Assembly (NCBI GenBank): GCA_002633005.1
Contig: NMRA01000341.1
Span: 116,735 to 138,731, forward strand
Origin: Phoronis australis
Lineage: Eukaryota > Phoronida > Phoronidae
Reading direction: 5' to 3'
DNA: 21,997 nucleotides
In this document: one piece after another, positions 1 through 9,377 of the stretch
Layout of the letters: every line of letters begins with the position of its first letter
Position numbering within the stretch: position 1 is the first letter of the stretch
Notes under the pieces: generated by a model
The model's input: the letters and a program-made list of their open reading frames with translations, nothing else
Databases searched by the model: none
Told to the model about the DNA's origin: nothing
Program-made: the position numbers and the translations under genes

Positions 1-175
1 AAAAAACAGTCGGTAAATGCATTAATTTTAGTCTCAGTTCTTCCACGCGTGTTTCTCCCGAGAGGTTAGTACCTAACGTGCAGACGAGCGTTCCAAATTG
101 GAACGCTAAGTCCCGCGTGGCAGCGCTGCACGCGAAACAAGATGGCGGACGACCTTTGGAGACTGACGACGAGAG
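1..175 (+). promoter_or_regulatory. CpG-rich promoter-like region with YY1/TISU-type element and possible 5' exon
   Basis: This stretch is much richer in CG dinucleotides than the AT-rich DNA that follows. It contains CACGCGTG at 44-51, the palindrome GCGTTCCAA-A-TTGGAACGC at 88-106, and GCAGCGCTGC at 120-129. The string CAAGATGGCGGA at 138-149 matches the YY1 site and 11 of 12 positions of the TISU initiator element, both known from CpG promoters of housekeeping genes. The ATG at 142 opens 11 codons followed by a good donor (GAGAG|GTAATC, exon end 175). I infer a transcription start nearby and possibly a 5' untranslated exon of the C5orf22-like gene. It could instead be the first coding exon of another transcript. 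Confidence 0.5.
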
Positions 176-844
176 GTAATCGGACTATATTTTTGGAAAG
201 GTGACAGCATGAGGAATCTAACGATACCAAAATCATATGTGCAACTTATTGTCGTCATATTGTAAACAATTACCCGGGCCCATTATTCAGTGATTGCCTG
301 GTCCTCTAAATCAGGGACCGCTACAAGATCCGACCAGTGCTCTCTACTGGGCCAGGTAGACTAGACTCACTAGAGGAGTAGAGACGGTGAACCACACGTC
401 AAATGTGGCACACAACAATCAACAATTTCAGTTTGACTGAAAAGACATTGAAAGACAGTACATCAAGAACTAAGGCAAAGAAAAAAGAGCATTTACCCAG
501 CTTTACACGCCTTGTCAAGACACTCGTTTATGTCAGCACTGCTTTGAAAATCTAACCCACAAGACACGCGTGAACTGGAGGCAGACATCTTTAATTGTAC
601 CGGGCTGTAATAAACTGAGAAAAGTGTTTTTAATTCAACTTCAATATTAATAAGCCATTGGTAATAATCATAACTGCATTACTAATTGAAAATTTTAACC
701 ATTAATTTTCAAATTCGTTTCGTTTCAAGGTTTTTGAGTAGAAAACTTATTTTTAACACAACGAAATCTTACTTGTATGGATTATTGTTTTGCTCAAATC
801 CAAGATGTCAGCCTCCATGTGAGAAGTTGTCCGTTTTTTTTGCG
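176..844 (+). other. 5' leader or first intron of the C5orf22-like gene, no coding exon seen
   Basis: This lies between the promoter-like region and the first recognised coding exon. No conserved coding segment was found. Several short upstream ATGs occur, so a continuous unspliced leader is unlikely to be efficient; splicing from 175 to an acceptor such as the AG at 810-811 would give a short leader. A Cys/His-rich stretch near 519-610 loosely recalls a RING finger but is broken by stops. Confidence 0.35.
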
Positions 845-907
845 ATGAGTTCCTCTTTAAAGTTGTACAAGGTGTTACCTGTTTACGTAGTCGAAGATCA
901 CAACGAC
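845..907 (+). CDS. C5orf22: C5orf22-like coding exon 1
   Basis: The exon encodes residues 1-21, beginning MSSSLKLYK and ending VVEDHND, before donor GAC|GTAAAT in phase 0. The LPVYVVEDH block aligns with the human LPVWVVEDH block and fixes the reading frame. The reading frame is open upstream to about 686 but has no earlier ATG. Confidence 0.88.
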
Positions 908-3900
908 GTAAATTTCATGTTTTTTATTTCCTGTGGTGATGTACAGATATTGAGTTAGCGATCCCTCTACATTTCTTTTTCTGTTTAACCTTGGCTTTAA
1001 AGGATTCCAAACCCGGTTCTGTTCTGGCCTCATTACGGCGTTTTCCCGTTGCTCCCAACTTGTTCGATTCTATAGCCCAACAACAAGTTGGGAAGAACAC
1101 CCCTGTAGCCAATATGTTACATGACTGATTAACTCCATTCAGGCATTTAGGGATGGAGGGCCAGCTCGATAATTGCTCTGATCTACAGTAAGATCATATC
1201 CATGCAGCCTGACTGGGCTGTGCTGCTAAAAATAAAAGTTGAACATAAACCAATAGCATTTCTGAAATCCTTGTCAAATGGTGATCATGTTTAGTTTTTG
1301 AATTGCCAAAATCGCCCGACTACAACCGAAGTTACGACAATCTATTCTTTCCGAATGTACCAATTCGGCTCTGGGTTTGACTGTGTTCACAGGTGGTCTG
1401 GTACTGGTAAATAATTGGCCTGCCTGTTGTTATACCAGTGACAAAAGACTGTGCTTGGCAGTTAGCAAAAAAGCTAGATATTATCACACACTTACAACCC
1501 TTTCCGTCTTGTAAAGTCGCTGAACGGAAAAATGCCATCATGTGTTAACGCTAACACTAACAGATACAAAAAAAGACTGTCATCTGTCTCACTTGACCAA
1601 ACACTTCACTGCATCGTGCATGTCCTAACTATAGCTTCATCATACTAAAGACAAGATGTCACTATACAGGGCTTGGAATTTACCTCTTTTAAGAGAATTG
1701 CCTCTTTTTTGTTTCGATTTCCTATTTGATTTTTAGTTTCCTCTTTTCATTTATTTTTTTATCATTATTTTGATTTTCAATATTCTTCTAAAAAATGTTT
1801 CTTGCAGCTAAATTTTACAAAACAAAATATATTTTTTACATAAGCCTATTTTTGTAGAGTGGTCATTCACCTGGAAAATTTTCTTCTTTCAGTATGGATC
1901 ATTCCAAGTGCTGTGTCACTCCAAATTATACTTATATAATGATCTGGTTTCATCCAACAACCAACAACCAATTGTAAAATGCACATTGATTAAGCAAAAG
2001 TAGGAACAATGTTAAAAGTGGGCCAAAATGCCTGAGGTCATCATCTCCATAAAGTGGACAGATGATTTAGGATGACTGAGTGAAATAGTCCGGACCTTTA
2101 CCTTTCACAATTAAATGCACTGTAATTAGACCAACAGTGGCCTGTTCACTAGTCCAGTCTTTTGAGTGTTCTAACTTCAGTACCGTATTAAATTTACACT
2201 GGTCTAAATCATCTTTGGCATTGGATATAAAATTCTAACTTGTGCTTGAGAAAGAATGTTAGTCCCCCTACTAAATCCATAATGTGGCCCATTTGCAAAC
2301 CCTGCTCTTTTGTTATGCAACTGTCCCAGGTATTTTGTGTATGTAAACTCAGCTAGACAATTTATGACCCTGGCTAAATGTTTTATTCCAGTACCCCTAT
2401 GGTTTCTGAAGAGCCCAGCAAGAATGGGGTCAGGGAAACATCAGTTGGCTGAACTGGAATATTGGGACCTGGGAACAGCAGGCCAACATTTGTTCACATT
2501 GCAGTTATAATTGTGTATAGTCTGAGTGACAACACCCTGAGGACTCCGGAATATTGGGACCTGGGAACAGCAGGCCAACATTTGTTCACATATTGCAGTA
2601 ATATAATTGCGTATGGTCTGAGTGGCAACACCCTGAGGACTATGGGGCATCCATTTGTGCTTGCATATATTGAAATGGAGCTGATGGTTTTGTCTTCACC
2701 TTAGTATGGTTTGGTACAGCTTAAAGCGGTCATGAACCTGTGTTCTGTCAAAGAAAACAACTTAGGTAGACTAGTTACTGCTATTGTATAATTAGAGATG
2801 CTTTAACCATTCTTTTACTCCTACTATGGCTTTCACTAAAACATCGCAGTTGCTTGTCACATCGTGTTTCGTTCAAATACAGGTAATGAACACAGTTAAC
2901 ATGAAGATGATGTTTGTAGGCACTACCTCACATATACCGAGCTATAGGTTCCAGGCACTTGCCACTAGAGGGAGCCGCACTAGTTCATGTAGATGCACAT
3001 CCAGATTTGCTCCTTCCCCAAAGTTTGACTGCGGATGAAGTGTTCTGTAAACAGACACTGTTTGAGTAAGCACTTCTTACTTTTGAAATCATTTATTGGT
3101 TTAACTTCACTGCTTAATAATATTGATAATATGTGAAATGAGATGACAACATGTTGCTTGTATTAACGAGTATCAGCACAATAATCTGGAGCACCTTTAC
3201 TGTGGTGTATTATCATAATGTGTACCTGAGCATTGACAAGTCTTTGTTATGAATTTAGGATATGAGCAACAATTTCACACGTGCTGTATGGCCTAGCTTG
3301 CTATAAGCTAACAGTGCTGAATTGCATTAACTACCAACAAGCAGAACCGAACTGTATTCCATATCAATATCTGCAATCAGCATTCAAGGGCACATTTCAA
3401 TGCTCCTCATTGCTCTTGTTCCACTATTCCTCAAGGAAGATCAGCATAGAGAGCTGGATTCTACCCGCCCTGTATGCTGGCCACTTCAGCTCAGTGGTGT
3501 GGATAAAGCCAGCATGGGCTCAGCAGATTGAAGACAAGACTATTGTGTTTGACATTGGCAAGGACAGGCAGACTGGACAGATCAGGTACAATTATGTGAC
3601 ATCAATGAGGATTGTGCAATTTACGTTTACAGGTAACAACAAAACATACTGGAAGTAATCTGTAATTTTGTGTTCAGTTAGGAAAAGGAACCTTTTACAT
3701 AGTTCTTTAAAAAAGGCACCCTTTCCTAGTGAATTTTGTCTGAAATCTCTTCATCCTTTCACAGAGAAACTACTCGTCAAAAAGACCACATTTGCGAGTG
3801 GCATCTTCCATGTGTGAACCTCCCAGCGAGGGTCATGCAGTATTTCATGGGCCATTTTTTTATTTACCTTTGACGTATACTCATATGCTATCCATTCAGT

Positions 3901-6900
3901 GATCCTTTGTTCCTACCTCAGTATGCCAGAGATAGCAAACAAGACTGCTTAAACATGTGGTGTACAGCACAGTTGAAAGGAACATTTCCGCAGCATGTTC
4001 TTCTTTTGATTTTAATGAAGGTCTCATTTTGCCACTTTACTTAATATGCTATAGCATGCTGGGGTTCCACAACTACCATCGACTACAATCGTGCTAATCG
4101 ACATTACCTCATCATAGTTCCCAGCTCATACTGACCCGTTATTTCGGTCACTGAATCTTCTTTCCTTAAACGACAATTCACATTTGTCTAAATGTTTCTA
4201 TAAGTTGACAATAGTGGATTTTGTTTACCTGTTTTTATATTTTTAATAATACTGTCAGTTTATTTGCACATTGAGAGTAATTTTTTTATTTTTCAGGTTA
4301 ACGTGTGTGGAGAGTTACTTCTTAAGTGATGCTCTGTATAGCTCAAAGGAAACACTTGACAATTGTAGACAGATCACTTTACATGTGCTGACTTTGAGGT
4401 CTGATATGGGCAAGACCAAGAACACATCATTAAGCAAGACCAAGAACACATCATTAAGCAAGACCAAGAACACATCATTAAGCAAGGACCTATTTAGCTG
4501 TAGTTGTAATGAGACTACTAAAATGGCTGCAGGGGTGTGTACCTGTGAAACTCCTGAGGCAGCCTGTACCGATACTAAAATGGCTGCAGGGGTGTGTACC
4601 TGTGAAACTCCTGAGGCAGCCTGTACCGATACTAAAATGGCTGCAGGGGTGTGTACCTGTGAAACTCCTGAGGCAGCCTGTACCGATTCGTCATATCTGA
4701 CCCTAAGAGGGTGCCACTTTGTGCTGGATATAGACCTGGATTTCTTTTCCACTCAAAACCCATTCTTGAGCCAGTATACTTCACATCAGTACTCAATGTT
4801 GAAACAGTTGTATAAATATGACCCCCCAGCACCTGGAGCTGAGCACGTAAGTTGTTACACACTGAGTGTCCTTAGATAATTGCTACTCTGTAGTGCCAAC
4901 AGTTTTCAATGATAAAGTATAGATTCATATTCGTTAGACCTACTGCATGTTTTAATAAGTTTTGACTCTGCCGCCCATTGCAAGTATCAATAGTGAAGAG
5001 TATAATTAGGGAAATTAAAGATATTCCAAACATTGTAGGAATTCACGACACTGAGGAAAAGGCAACTGGATGATCTTGAAACCATATTTTCCAACTTTAA
5101 ATCAATCAGCGAATGCCAAGACACTAGAAATGAGAGGTAAATGGCTATAGTGCCATGTGTTTTGCACATTTGAATACTGTACAAGATTTGCTTGTGAGAT
5201 TGATATGAAAGGATTCAGTACACTGCCAAACTTTGTCAGAATGCAAAAGTTGTTATCAAAACTACTAGCTACCATGAGGAACCTAGTTTTACCAGAACAT
5301 AAGTTATGAGTAAAATTTGCTGGATTTAGACGAAAGGCTCGAGTCTGTAACTGAGCTTAGACACGTCACTCATAGACTTGTGTATTGTCGCCAAGTAACA
5401 ACCTGTAGGACTTGACTCTTCTTATTAAGGTTCTTTTCACACTCATTTGCATGTAACTAAGTAAATGAATTGCACGCACTTGTTTTCTAACGGTATTTAT
5501 TTTATTTGCCTTATGAACGAAACTACATGTGTGTAAAGATTTATTTTAGAAGCAAATTTCCATAATGTTTGGAGGAGTCAAAGTAAACTTGCATTTTGTG
5601 AATGCATTGTCCAACAGTCACACGGAAGAGTTTAAAGTCATGTAAAATAATGAAGTTGAAAGCTATGTCAAATACATTGTATATTGTGGGTGTACATCTA
5701 CTGCAAAGGTGGCTAACCCAGCTCCAGGCCTGGGGTCTAACCTTGATTTAGAAATTGAATTTAATTATTTTTGTTCTACTTTAATTGTATGTACAATGGT
5801 TGATGTTAATTCCTAGTAGACATTCCCACTTCATGACCCCAGAATTGAGCTATAATTGTAAACTAAAAATTCAGACTCAAACTTTTAACCGTAATGGTGG
5901 CATCATCACGTGCAAATTAGGATTAAACAGTTATCTACTTTTAAAGCCATTAGTTACTCAAGCATAGAGTAATAGACAATTATGGCAAAATGTCAAAAAA
6001 TAATTTTGAATCGGATATCTAGTAAGAATAGACCCTAGGCACTGGTGTTTCAAGTACATTTTAAGGAACAAGGAAACCCACACATATCACAATGCCTGGC
6101 AAATGCGTACATGGTGCACTTGCTTTAATTTTGGTGACAAACTTTTGGAGGACCCAAAGAAAAACAACCTCCTCTTATGGTGAACTGAGCAAGTTTCCAT
6201 TCGTCATTCTGCAATTTTCAACCCATGGTCATTTTTAATATTTATTTTATGACATACTCCCATCATCTCATGATTATTCCCTTTTCCGCAAAGTTCGCTC
6301 TGATTAACTCCCCAAACATTAACTCATTTGGTTAGTTTAATTGTCGAAAACTTTAATTTCTTTCTCACAGTCTACTCTCAATGGCAGATTTTTCCAAACT
6401 GAGTAGAGCACTGAGGTATAGATATTTATAAGGTCATGTGAACACTGAGTAAAATGTGCAAATTTTTCCTCTTATCAATAAATTCGACCAGGCCTGTAAA
6501 AATGAGTCCACGTAAATGGGCCTTATTATTACAAGTCCATCATAATAAGGTCATGATTCAAAAGAATTTGATATTTGAAATGTAACACAGGTACACCTTA
6601 GCTGCAGAGTTAATCCAAGATATTCAAAGAAGCTCCACTGAGCCCATAGACTATGAAATGATACACCAGGCAGGCTGTACTTGTGACGACACAGAACTAC
6701 CACATCATGTCAGCAATGATGGCGAGATTAAACAACTGATGGTCACCTTGGAAACTTTTCTAAGCGAACTACCAAAGCCTACCCTAGTTACAATTGCCAG
6801 GTTGGTACAAATTATCAGATTTATAAATAGTACTTTTCAAATGGATATAAACCCGTCAAAGAAAGGAACTTTTGATTTAAACGAGATACCAGCTATACAA

Positions 6901-7898
6901 TTTGTCTTCACTTGTTTGTTACTATGAAGAGATTTCTGGGCTTAAAGAACTGACAATTTGTTATTCATTGAGACAATCTGTGTAATTGCCTCACGGCTGA
7001 ATGGTTGACGCTCAACTCTTATGCTGGAAATCCCGGTTCGAGTCACGGTTTCGTCAAATTTTCAACATTGGCGCCCAGCGACACATGAAATACCTTTGTG
7101 AAGCCAACTCATGGAACTTGGTCAAAAGCAATATAACAAATTGTCAGTTTTTTTAAAAGGATTGAGAAAACAAAAAAATCATTCAAAATGAATGACTTAA
7201 AAACTTTTTGCTTTTCATGAGGAACCTCTTACAGATGATGATAGTCTAAAGGTTGGAGTGAACACCACAGCCCATACACGTAGAATTCAGTCCTGCTGCT
7301 TGCTGGGCTGTTTGGGCACCTATATAATTCTTTATTGACACCTCTTGTCATGACAGGTACCTGTTGACTGGTGCTTTACTGTGTTGGGATGGGATGAGGT
7401 TATTGAAATTTGCACTTCGGTTCACAGTTAATAATGGGTTTGGTTTAAACTTTCACCTGTTCTAGGAAGCACGTGGAACAAGATGTATGATAAAATTTTA
7501 TGCATTTTAAGAGGATGATTGGGTTTTACGAAAACAATGAGTCAAATCTATCTGAAACAAGGCAAGTGTTATCTCTGGTGGAAAATTGCCAAATTTTGAG
7601 AAAATGCTATGTAGAGCCATGAGCAAACAAACCATAAATTGCCACTAGGTGACGCCACACTATTCGGACTTATCCCAAAGTCAATATCAAGCATTCTTTT
7701 CTCATCTGGATGACTGGACTACACTCGATACTACGGCATTCACTATCAATTAATTTTAAATTTTGTATTATACATTTTAGATCAAGCGAAGATGAGTTTT
7801 GTCCCCCTCATCAAGTGAATACTATCCAAAGCCTCTGTCTGAGTATGCTGAGGTCACTATATACAGAGTGTGACATACATCTAGACTATATGCAATGA
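845..7898 (+). CDS. C5orf22: C5orf22 homolog (UPF0489 family), complete gene of seven coding exons
   Basis: Exons 845-907, 2920-3065, 3436-3585, 4297-4846, 5039-5136, 6591-6800 and 7781-7898 join in frame, all with GT/AG borders, to 444 codons plus TGA; the human protein is about 442 residues. Conserved blocks appear in family order: LPVYVVEDH (11-19), HVDAHPDLL (44-52), YAGHFS and WAQQI (83-101), SYFLSDALY (126-134), [11 protein letters not shown] (261-271), a DYEMIHQAG block and [13 protein letters not shown] in exons 6-7. The family is described as arginase-related. HVDAHPD and LDIDLDF resemble the DAHxD and DxDxxD metal-binding motifs of ureohydrolases, but no substrate is established, so enzymatic activity is inference. 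The start is the first in-frame ATG before LPVYVVEDH, with purines at -3 and -1. Residues 159-182 and 194-250 are perfect internal repeats. There is no signal peptide or membrane segment. NOP9 is the convergent neighbour. A candidate poly(A) signal AATAAA lies at 8829-8834. Confidence 0.93.
1053..1093. repeat. Inverted repeat, 12-bp perfect arms
   Basis: TCCCAACTTGTT at 1053-1064 is the exact reverse complement of AACAAGTTGGGA at 1082-1093, with a 17-nt spacer. It is intronic and could form a small hairpin. No known regulatory function is suggested by the sequence. Confidence 0.6.
2456..2641. repeat. Tandem duplication of about 93 bp, two units
   Basis: Two adjacent units, 2456-2547 and 2548-2641, each start GGAATATTGGGACCTGGGAA and end CAACACCCTGAGGACT. 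They differ by a few substitutions and small insertions. This is a local duplication within intron 1, with no sign of coding. Confidence 0.85.
2920..3065 (+). CDS. C5orf22: C5orf22-like coding exon 2 (arginase-like HVDAHPD motif)
   Basis: Acceptor TTTGTAG|GCA and donor TTTGA|GTAAGC bound 146 bp. The exon encodes residues 22-69 plus two bases of codon 70. It contains [11 protein letters not shown] and [11 protein letters not shown], matching the human IYRAIGSKHLP and HFDSHPDLL blocks. His44, Asp46, His48 and Asp50 are the candidate metal ligands by analogy with the ureohydrolase DAHxD motif. Confidence 0.92.
3066..3435 (+). other. Intron 2 of the C5orf22-like gene
   Basis: This 370-bp AT-rich intron starts GTAAGC and ends in a pyrimidine-rich stretch (CTCTTGTTCCACTATTCC) before AAG. 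I see nothing else in it. Confidence 0.75.
3436..3585 (+). CDS. C5orf22: C5orf22-like coding exon 3
   Basis: This 150-bp exon encodes the end of codon 70 through residue 119 and two bases of Arg120. The reading [16 protein letters not shown] followed by WAQQI aligns with the human SIENWIMPAVYAGHFS and WAQQI blocks. The frame across the 3065/3436 junction gives Glu70. Donor is ATCAG|GTACAA. Confidence 0.92.
3586..4296 (+). other. Intron 3 of the C5orf22-like gene
   Basis: This 711-bp AT-rich intron ends in a strong polypyrimidine tract (TTTTTTTATTTTTCAG). No repeat or coding element was recognised inside. Confidence 0.75.
4297..4846 (+). CDS. C5orf22: C5orf22-like coding exon 4, with two internal coding minisatellites
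   Basis: This is the largest exon at 550 bp, completing Arg120 and encoding residues 121-303. It starts with [14 protein letters not shown], like human STDHYFLSDGLY, and ends with the conserved [11 protein letters not shown] block and a downstream helix-like [10 protein letters not shown] segment. Between these conserved ends lies a low-complexity Cys/Thr/Lys-rich linker built of two triplicated units (residues 159-182 and 194-250). The human protein has a Ser/Cys-rich linker at the same place. Donor is GAGCAC|GTAAGT, phase 0. Confidence 0.92.
4412..4483 (+). repeat. Coding minisatellite, 3 perfect copies of 24 bp
   Basis: Three identical 24-bp units (4412-4435, 4436-4459, 4460-4483) encode KTKNTSLS three times, followed by a partial unit SK. 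Identity at every base indicates recent expansion or homogenisation. It lies inside exon 4 of the C5orf22-like gene and preserves frame. Confidence 0.95.
4517..4687 (+). repeat. Coding minisatellite, 3 perfect copies of 57 bp
   Basis: Three identical 57-bp units (4517-4573, 4574-4630, 4631-4687) encode a 19-residue segment, [19 protein letters not shown], with three Cys per unit. The unit length is divisible by three, so copy number changes keep the downstream LDIDLD motif in frame. The repeat sits just 29 bp after the end of the 24-bp array. Confidence 0.95.
5039..5136 (+). CDS. C5orf22: C5orf22-like coding exon 5
   Basis: Acceptor CATTGTAG|GAA and donor GAGAG|GTAAAT bound 98 bp. The exon encodes residues 304-335 plus two bases of Arg336. 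The reading [15 protein letters not shown] aligns with the human IHQLEDLEATFADL segment. A preceding 192-bp intron (4847-5038) starts GTAAGT. The exon is short and less conserved, so its acceptor is the least certain border in the gene. Confidence 0.85.
5137..6590 (+). other. Intron 5 of the C5orf22-like gene
   Basis: This 1454-bp AT-rich intron has donor GTAAAT and acceptor AACACAG. I saw no coding segment or recognisable transposon. Confidence 0.7.
6591..6800 (+). CDS. C5orf22: C5orf22-like coding exon 6
   Basis: This 210-bp exon completes Arg336 and encodes residues 337-405 plus two bases of Arg406. The readings [20 protein letters not shown] and [11 protein letters not shown] closely match the human C-terminal blocks. 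Both exon junctions restore the family reading frame. The donor, GCCAG|GTTGGT, is weaker than the others. Confidence 0.93.
6801..7780 (+). other. Intron 6 of the C5orf22-like gene
   Basis: This 980-bp intron holds a tRNA-derived SINE head near 6984-7050 and a member of the dispersed TTGCCACTAG repeat family near 7614-7690. It ends in ATTATACATTTTAG. No coding segment was recognised. Confidence 0.65.
6984..7050 (+). mobile_element. Degenerate tRNA-derived SINE head
   Basis: CGGCTGAATGGTTGACGC near 6994-7011 resembles an RNA polymerase III A box, and GGTTCGAGTC at 7035-7044 is a near-perfect B box at normal tRNA-like spacing. The T-arm and acceptor stems pair poorly, so this is not a functional tRNA gene. 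The 3' body and target site duplication were not resolved. Confidence 0.45.
7781..7898 (+). CDS. C5orf22: C5orf22-like terminal coding exon 7
   Basis: Acceptor CATTTTAG|A completes Arg406. The exon encodes residues 407-444 and stops at TGA 7896-7898. The reading [16 protein letters not shown] and [15 protein letters not shown] matches the human SSLDDYCPSDQVDTIQ and LNMLRALYGNLDLQ segments. The last 36 bases recur at 10581-10621 in copy B, where a net 5-bp insertion shifts the frame. Confidence 0.93.
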
Positions 7899-8669
7899 GA
7901 TAACACTCACAACCACAGCTATGGAGTTCAGCCGCAACAGTCAAACGCTGGATAGCTGTTGTTGATATTCACCTTTGTGTGGCTCACAGTTGCCATGATC
8001 ACAGTATAGATATCATTATCAAGGCCATTCATGACAGAAACATTATCCTTGTTGGGTGCATCAATTCGATTTTTGAGTCATCGGCAACGCCGCGGTTAGA
8101 AACCAATTTACTGCGAAAATTTTATGGCAAATTCGATTTTTTCCGCGGAAATATAACAAAAATGCGCGGAGGGAATAAGACAAAAAAGCGGAAATATGCA
8201 TTTCCGTGGAAAGTTCCAAGCCTTGATCAAACCATGAAGAACCTGCTGAGGGTACCACTATTTGAAAATCAACGCTACCAGTTTTGGAAAACTGAGAAAT
8301 TACTTTACATGCGAGTATTATAAAACAATTTAGTAAATGGTCTGGATCAAAAGTTAGCTTCTTTGACGAAATTCGGTTTTATAGCCGCCGCTTTAAATGT
8401 GATACCCATTCCAAAAATAGATTGGAAGTCGCAAAACTTGTCAACCACTTCAGAAAGTTCAACCAAGTGTGCATATTTTCTGCAGATCTTAAGATAGTGT
8501 TTAAATTCAATTTCCTTTTGCTTAGGGTTAGAGAGGAAGGTTGTCTGTGATGGTTGGCAACAATTTTGAAAACTTAACAGTGCGTCAACATTTAAAAAAT
8601 ACCGCAAGCCCAAAACAAGTTTTGTGTGGCACAATTCAAATTACTAGCACAAGAGAGATATATTGGTGC

Positions 8670-8706
8670 AATGAGCTATACCAGGCATAGCTCATTGATT
8701 GGTGCA
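8670..8706. repeat. 36-bp hairpin insertion flanked by 9-bp direct repeats
   Basis: AATGAGCTAT (8670-8679) and ATAGCTCATT (8687-8696) form a perfect 10-bp stem with a 7-nt loop. ATTGGTGCA occurs at 8662-8670 and again at 8698-8706. Copy B has a single ATGGGTGCA at the equivalent place and no hairpin, so the 36 bases are an insertion in copy A or a precise loss in copy B. Confidence 0.75.
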
Positions 8707-8828
8707 TCACTATGCAAAAATCAATGCAGCTGTGGTGGTCACTGGTGGACAGACACTAGACACTATTATTAGGTGTTTCTTTGAGAGAGCATAACTACCG
8801 TGAATAGATGCACAATGTACCGAGATGC

Positions 8829-8834
8829 AATAAA
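8829..8834 (+). terminator. Candidate poly(A) signal AATAAA for the C5orf22-like gene
   Basis: AATAAA occurs 931 bp after the stop codon on the sense strand. Copy B has AATGGA here but carries another AATAAA about 25-45 bp further on. Usage is inferred only from position and motif. Confidence 0.3.
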
Positions 8835-9304
8835 ACCCTAGTCTCTAAAACTTAACTTCAATGGAATTTTGTTATTTTAAATGTAGCTAACCAGATCATC
8901 CTAACAAAGCCTCAACAATAAGAAAACACGAGTTTAATCACTCAAATGTAGGCCCATCATATGATGGGTGGAGCTGCCTTTTCGTGCCATATTGCGTCAC
9001 TGAGATCCTAACACAAACAACAAAAGGCAGTTGTATTGAATAGGGGGTCTGAATAGAACACCTTTGCGTGGGGTGTTATTCGCAGCTGTTAGAATTAAAA
9101 CGTGATTCTCCGGGTGACGTAGGCATAAACAAGCCTGACAGTTCATTGTATTTGGCAATTTATGGCACTGGTGGGCTCAAAGCTATGCTCTTAAACATGC
9201 TGTAGGAACCAAATTTACAGGTGTTACTGTTCAACAGGCTTTAATCAGGTGGCAAAGAAACTAAGAAAACATTTGTTGAAAGAGTCCCAATTGCATAATT
9301 GTTA

Positions 9305-9377
9305 TCTATGTAGCACATGCATCTGTATTTATTGTCATCTCTGTAGCACAGGCATCTATTTATTGACTGTCCATGTC
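9305..9377. repeat. VNTR, about 40-bp unit, two units (copy A)
   Basis: Units begin TCTATGTAGCACATG and TCTCTGTAGCACAGG and end TATTTATTG with variable tails. The equivalent place in copy B (12054-12205) has four units, so the array differs in length between copies. Confidence 0.75.

Larger units (their letters stand above)
908..2919 (+). other. Intron 1 of the C5orf22-like gene
   Basis: This 2.0-kb phase-0 intron has donor GTAAAT and acceptor TTTGTAG. It contains an inverted repeat with 12-bp perfect arms (1053-1064 and 1082-1093), a T-rich tract around 1680-1860, and a tandem pair of about 93 bp at 2456-2641. No coding segment was recognised. Confidence 0.7.

Noticed and set aside
142-175. 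ATG at 142 as the N-terminus of the C5orf22-like protein
   Set aside because: The donor at 175 leaves one base. The only compatible acceptor in exon 1 (start 891) would remove the conserved LPVYVV block. The ATG at 845 gives the expected protein.
519-610. RING-finger-like Cys/His pattern (CQDTRLCQHCFENL)
   Set aside because: No first C-x2-C pair was found, spacing is off by one residue, and stops interrupt the end. At most it is a decayed remnant, and it may be chance.
686-844. Upstream extension of coding exon 1 from 686
   Set aside because: There is no ATG in this frame before 845 and no similarity to the family; the extension starts at a TTG codon.
2958-2980. CTCF-like string GCCACTAGAGGGAGCCGC in C5orf22 exon 2
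   Set aside because: It is fully explained as conserved coding sequence (LPLEGAALV).
4315-4862. Minus-strand and alternative-frame open frames over exon 4
   Set aside because: They arise because repeat units of 24 and 57 bp keep every frame open; only the plus frame continuing [11 protein letters not shown] matches a known family.
7979-8323. Plus-strand open frame of 114 codons, extended in copy B (10702-11061)
   Set aside because: Its listed start is GTG rather than ATG, no domain is recognised, and differences between copies are a mix of silent and replacement changes plus a tandem 15-bp gain. It is more likely untranslated sequence.
8347-8634. Minus-strand open frame of 95 codons, also open in copy B (11085-11369)
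   Set aside because: Between the copies it shows four amino-acid changes and a 3-bp indel against about one silent change, which is not a sign of protein selection. It lies in the expected 3' flank of C5orf22 and has no recognised domain. A faint likeness to chemoreceptor C-termini is too weak to use.
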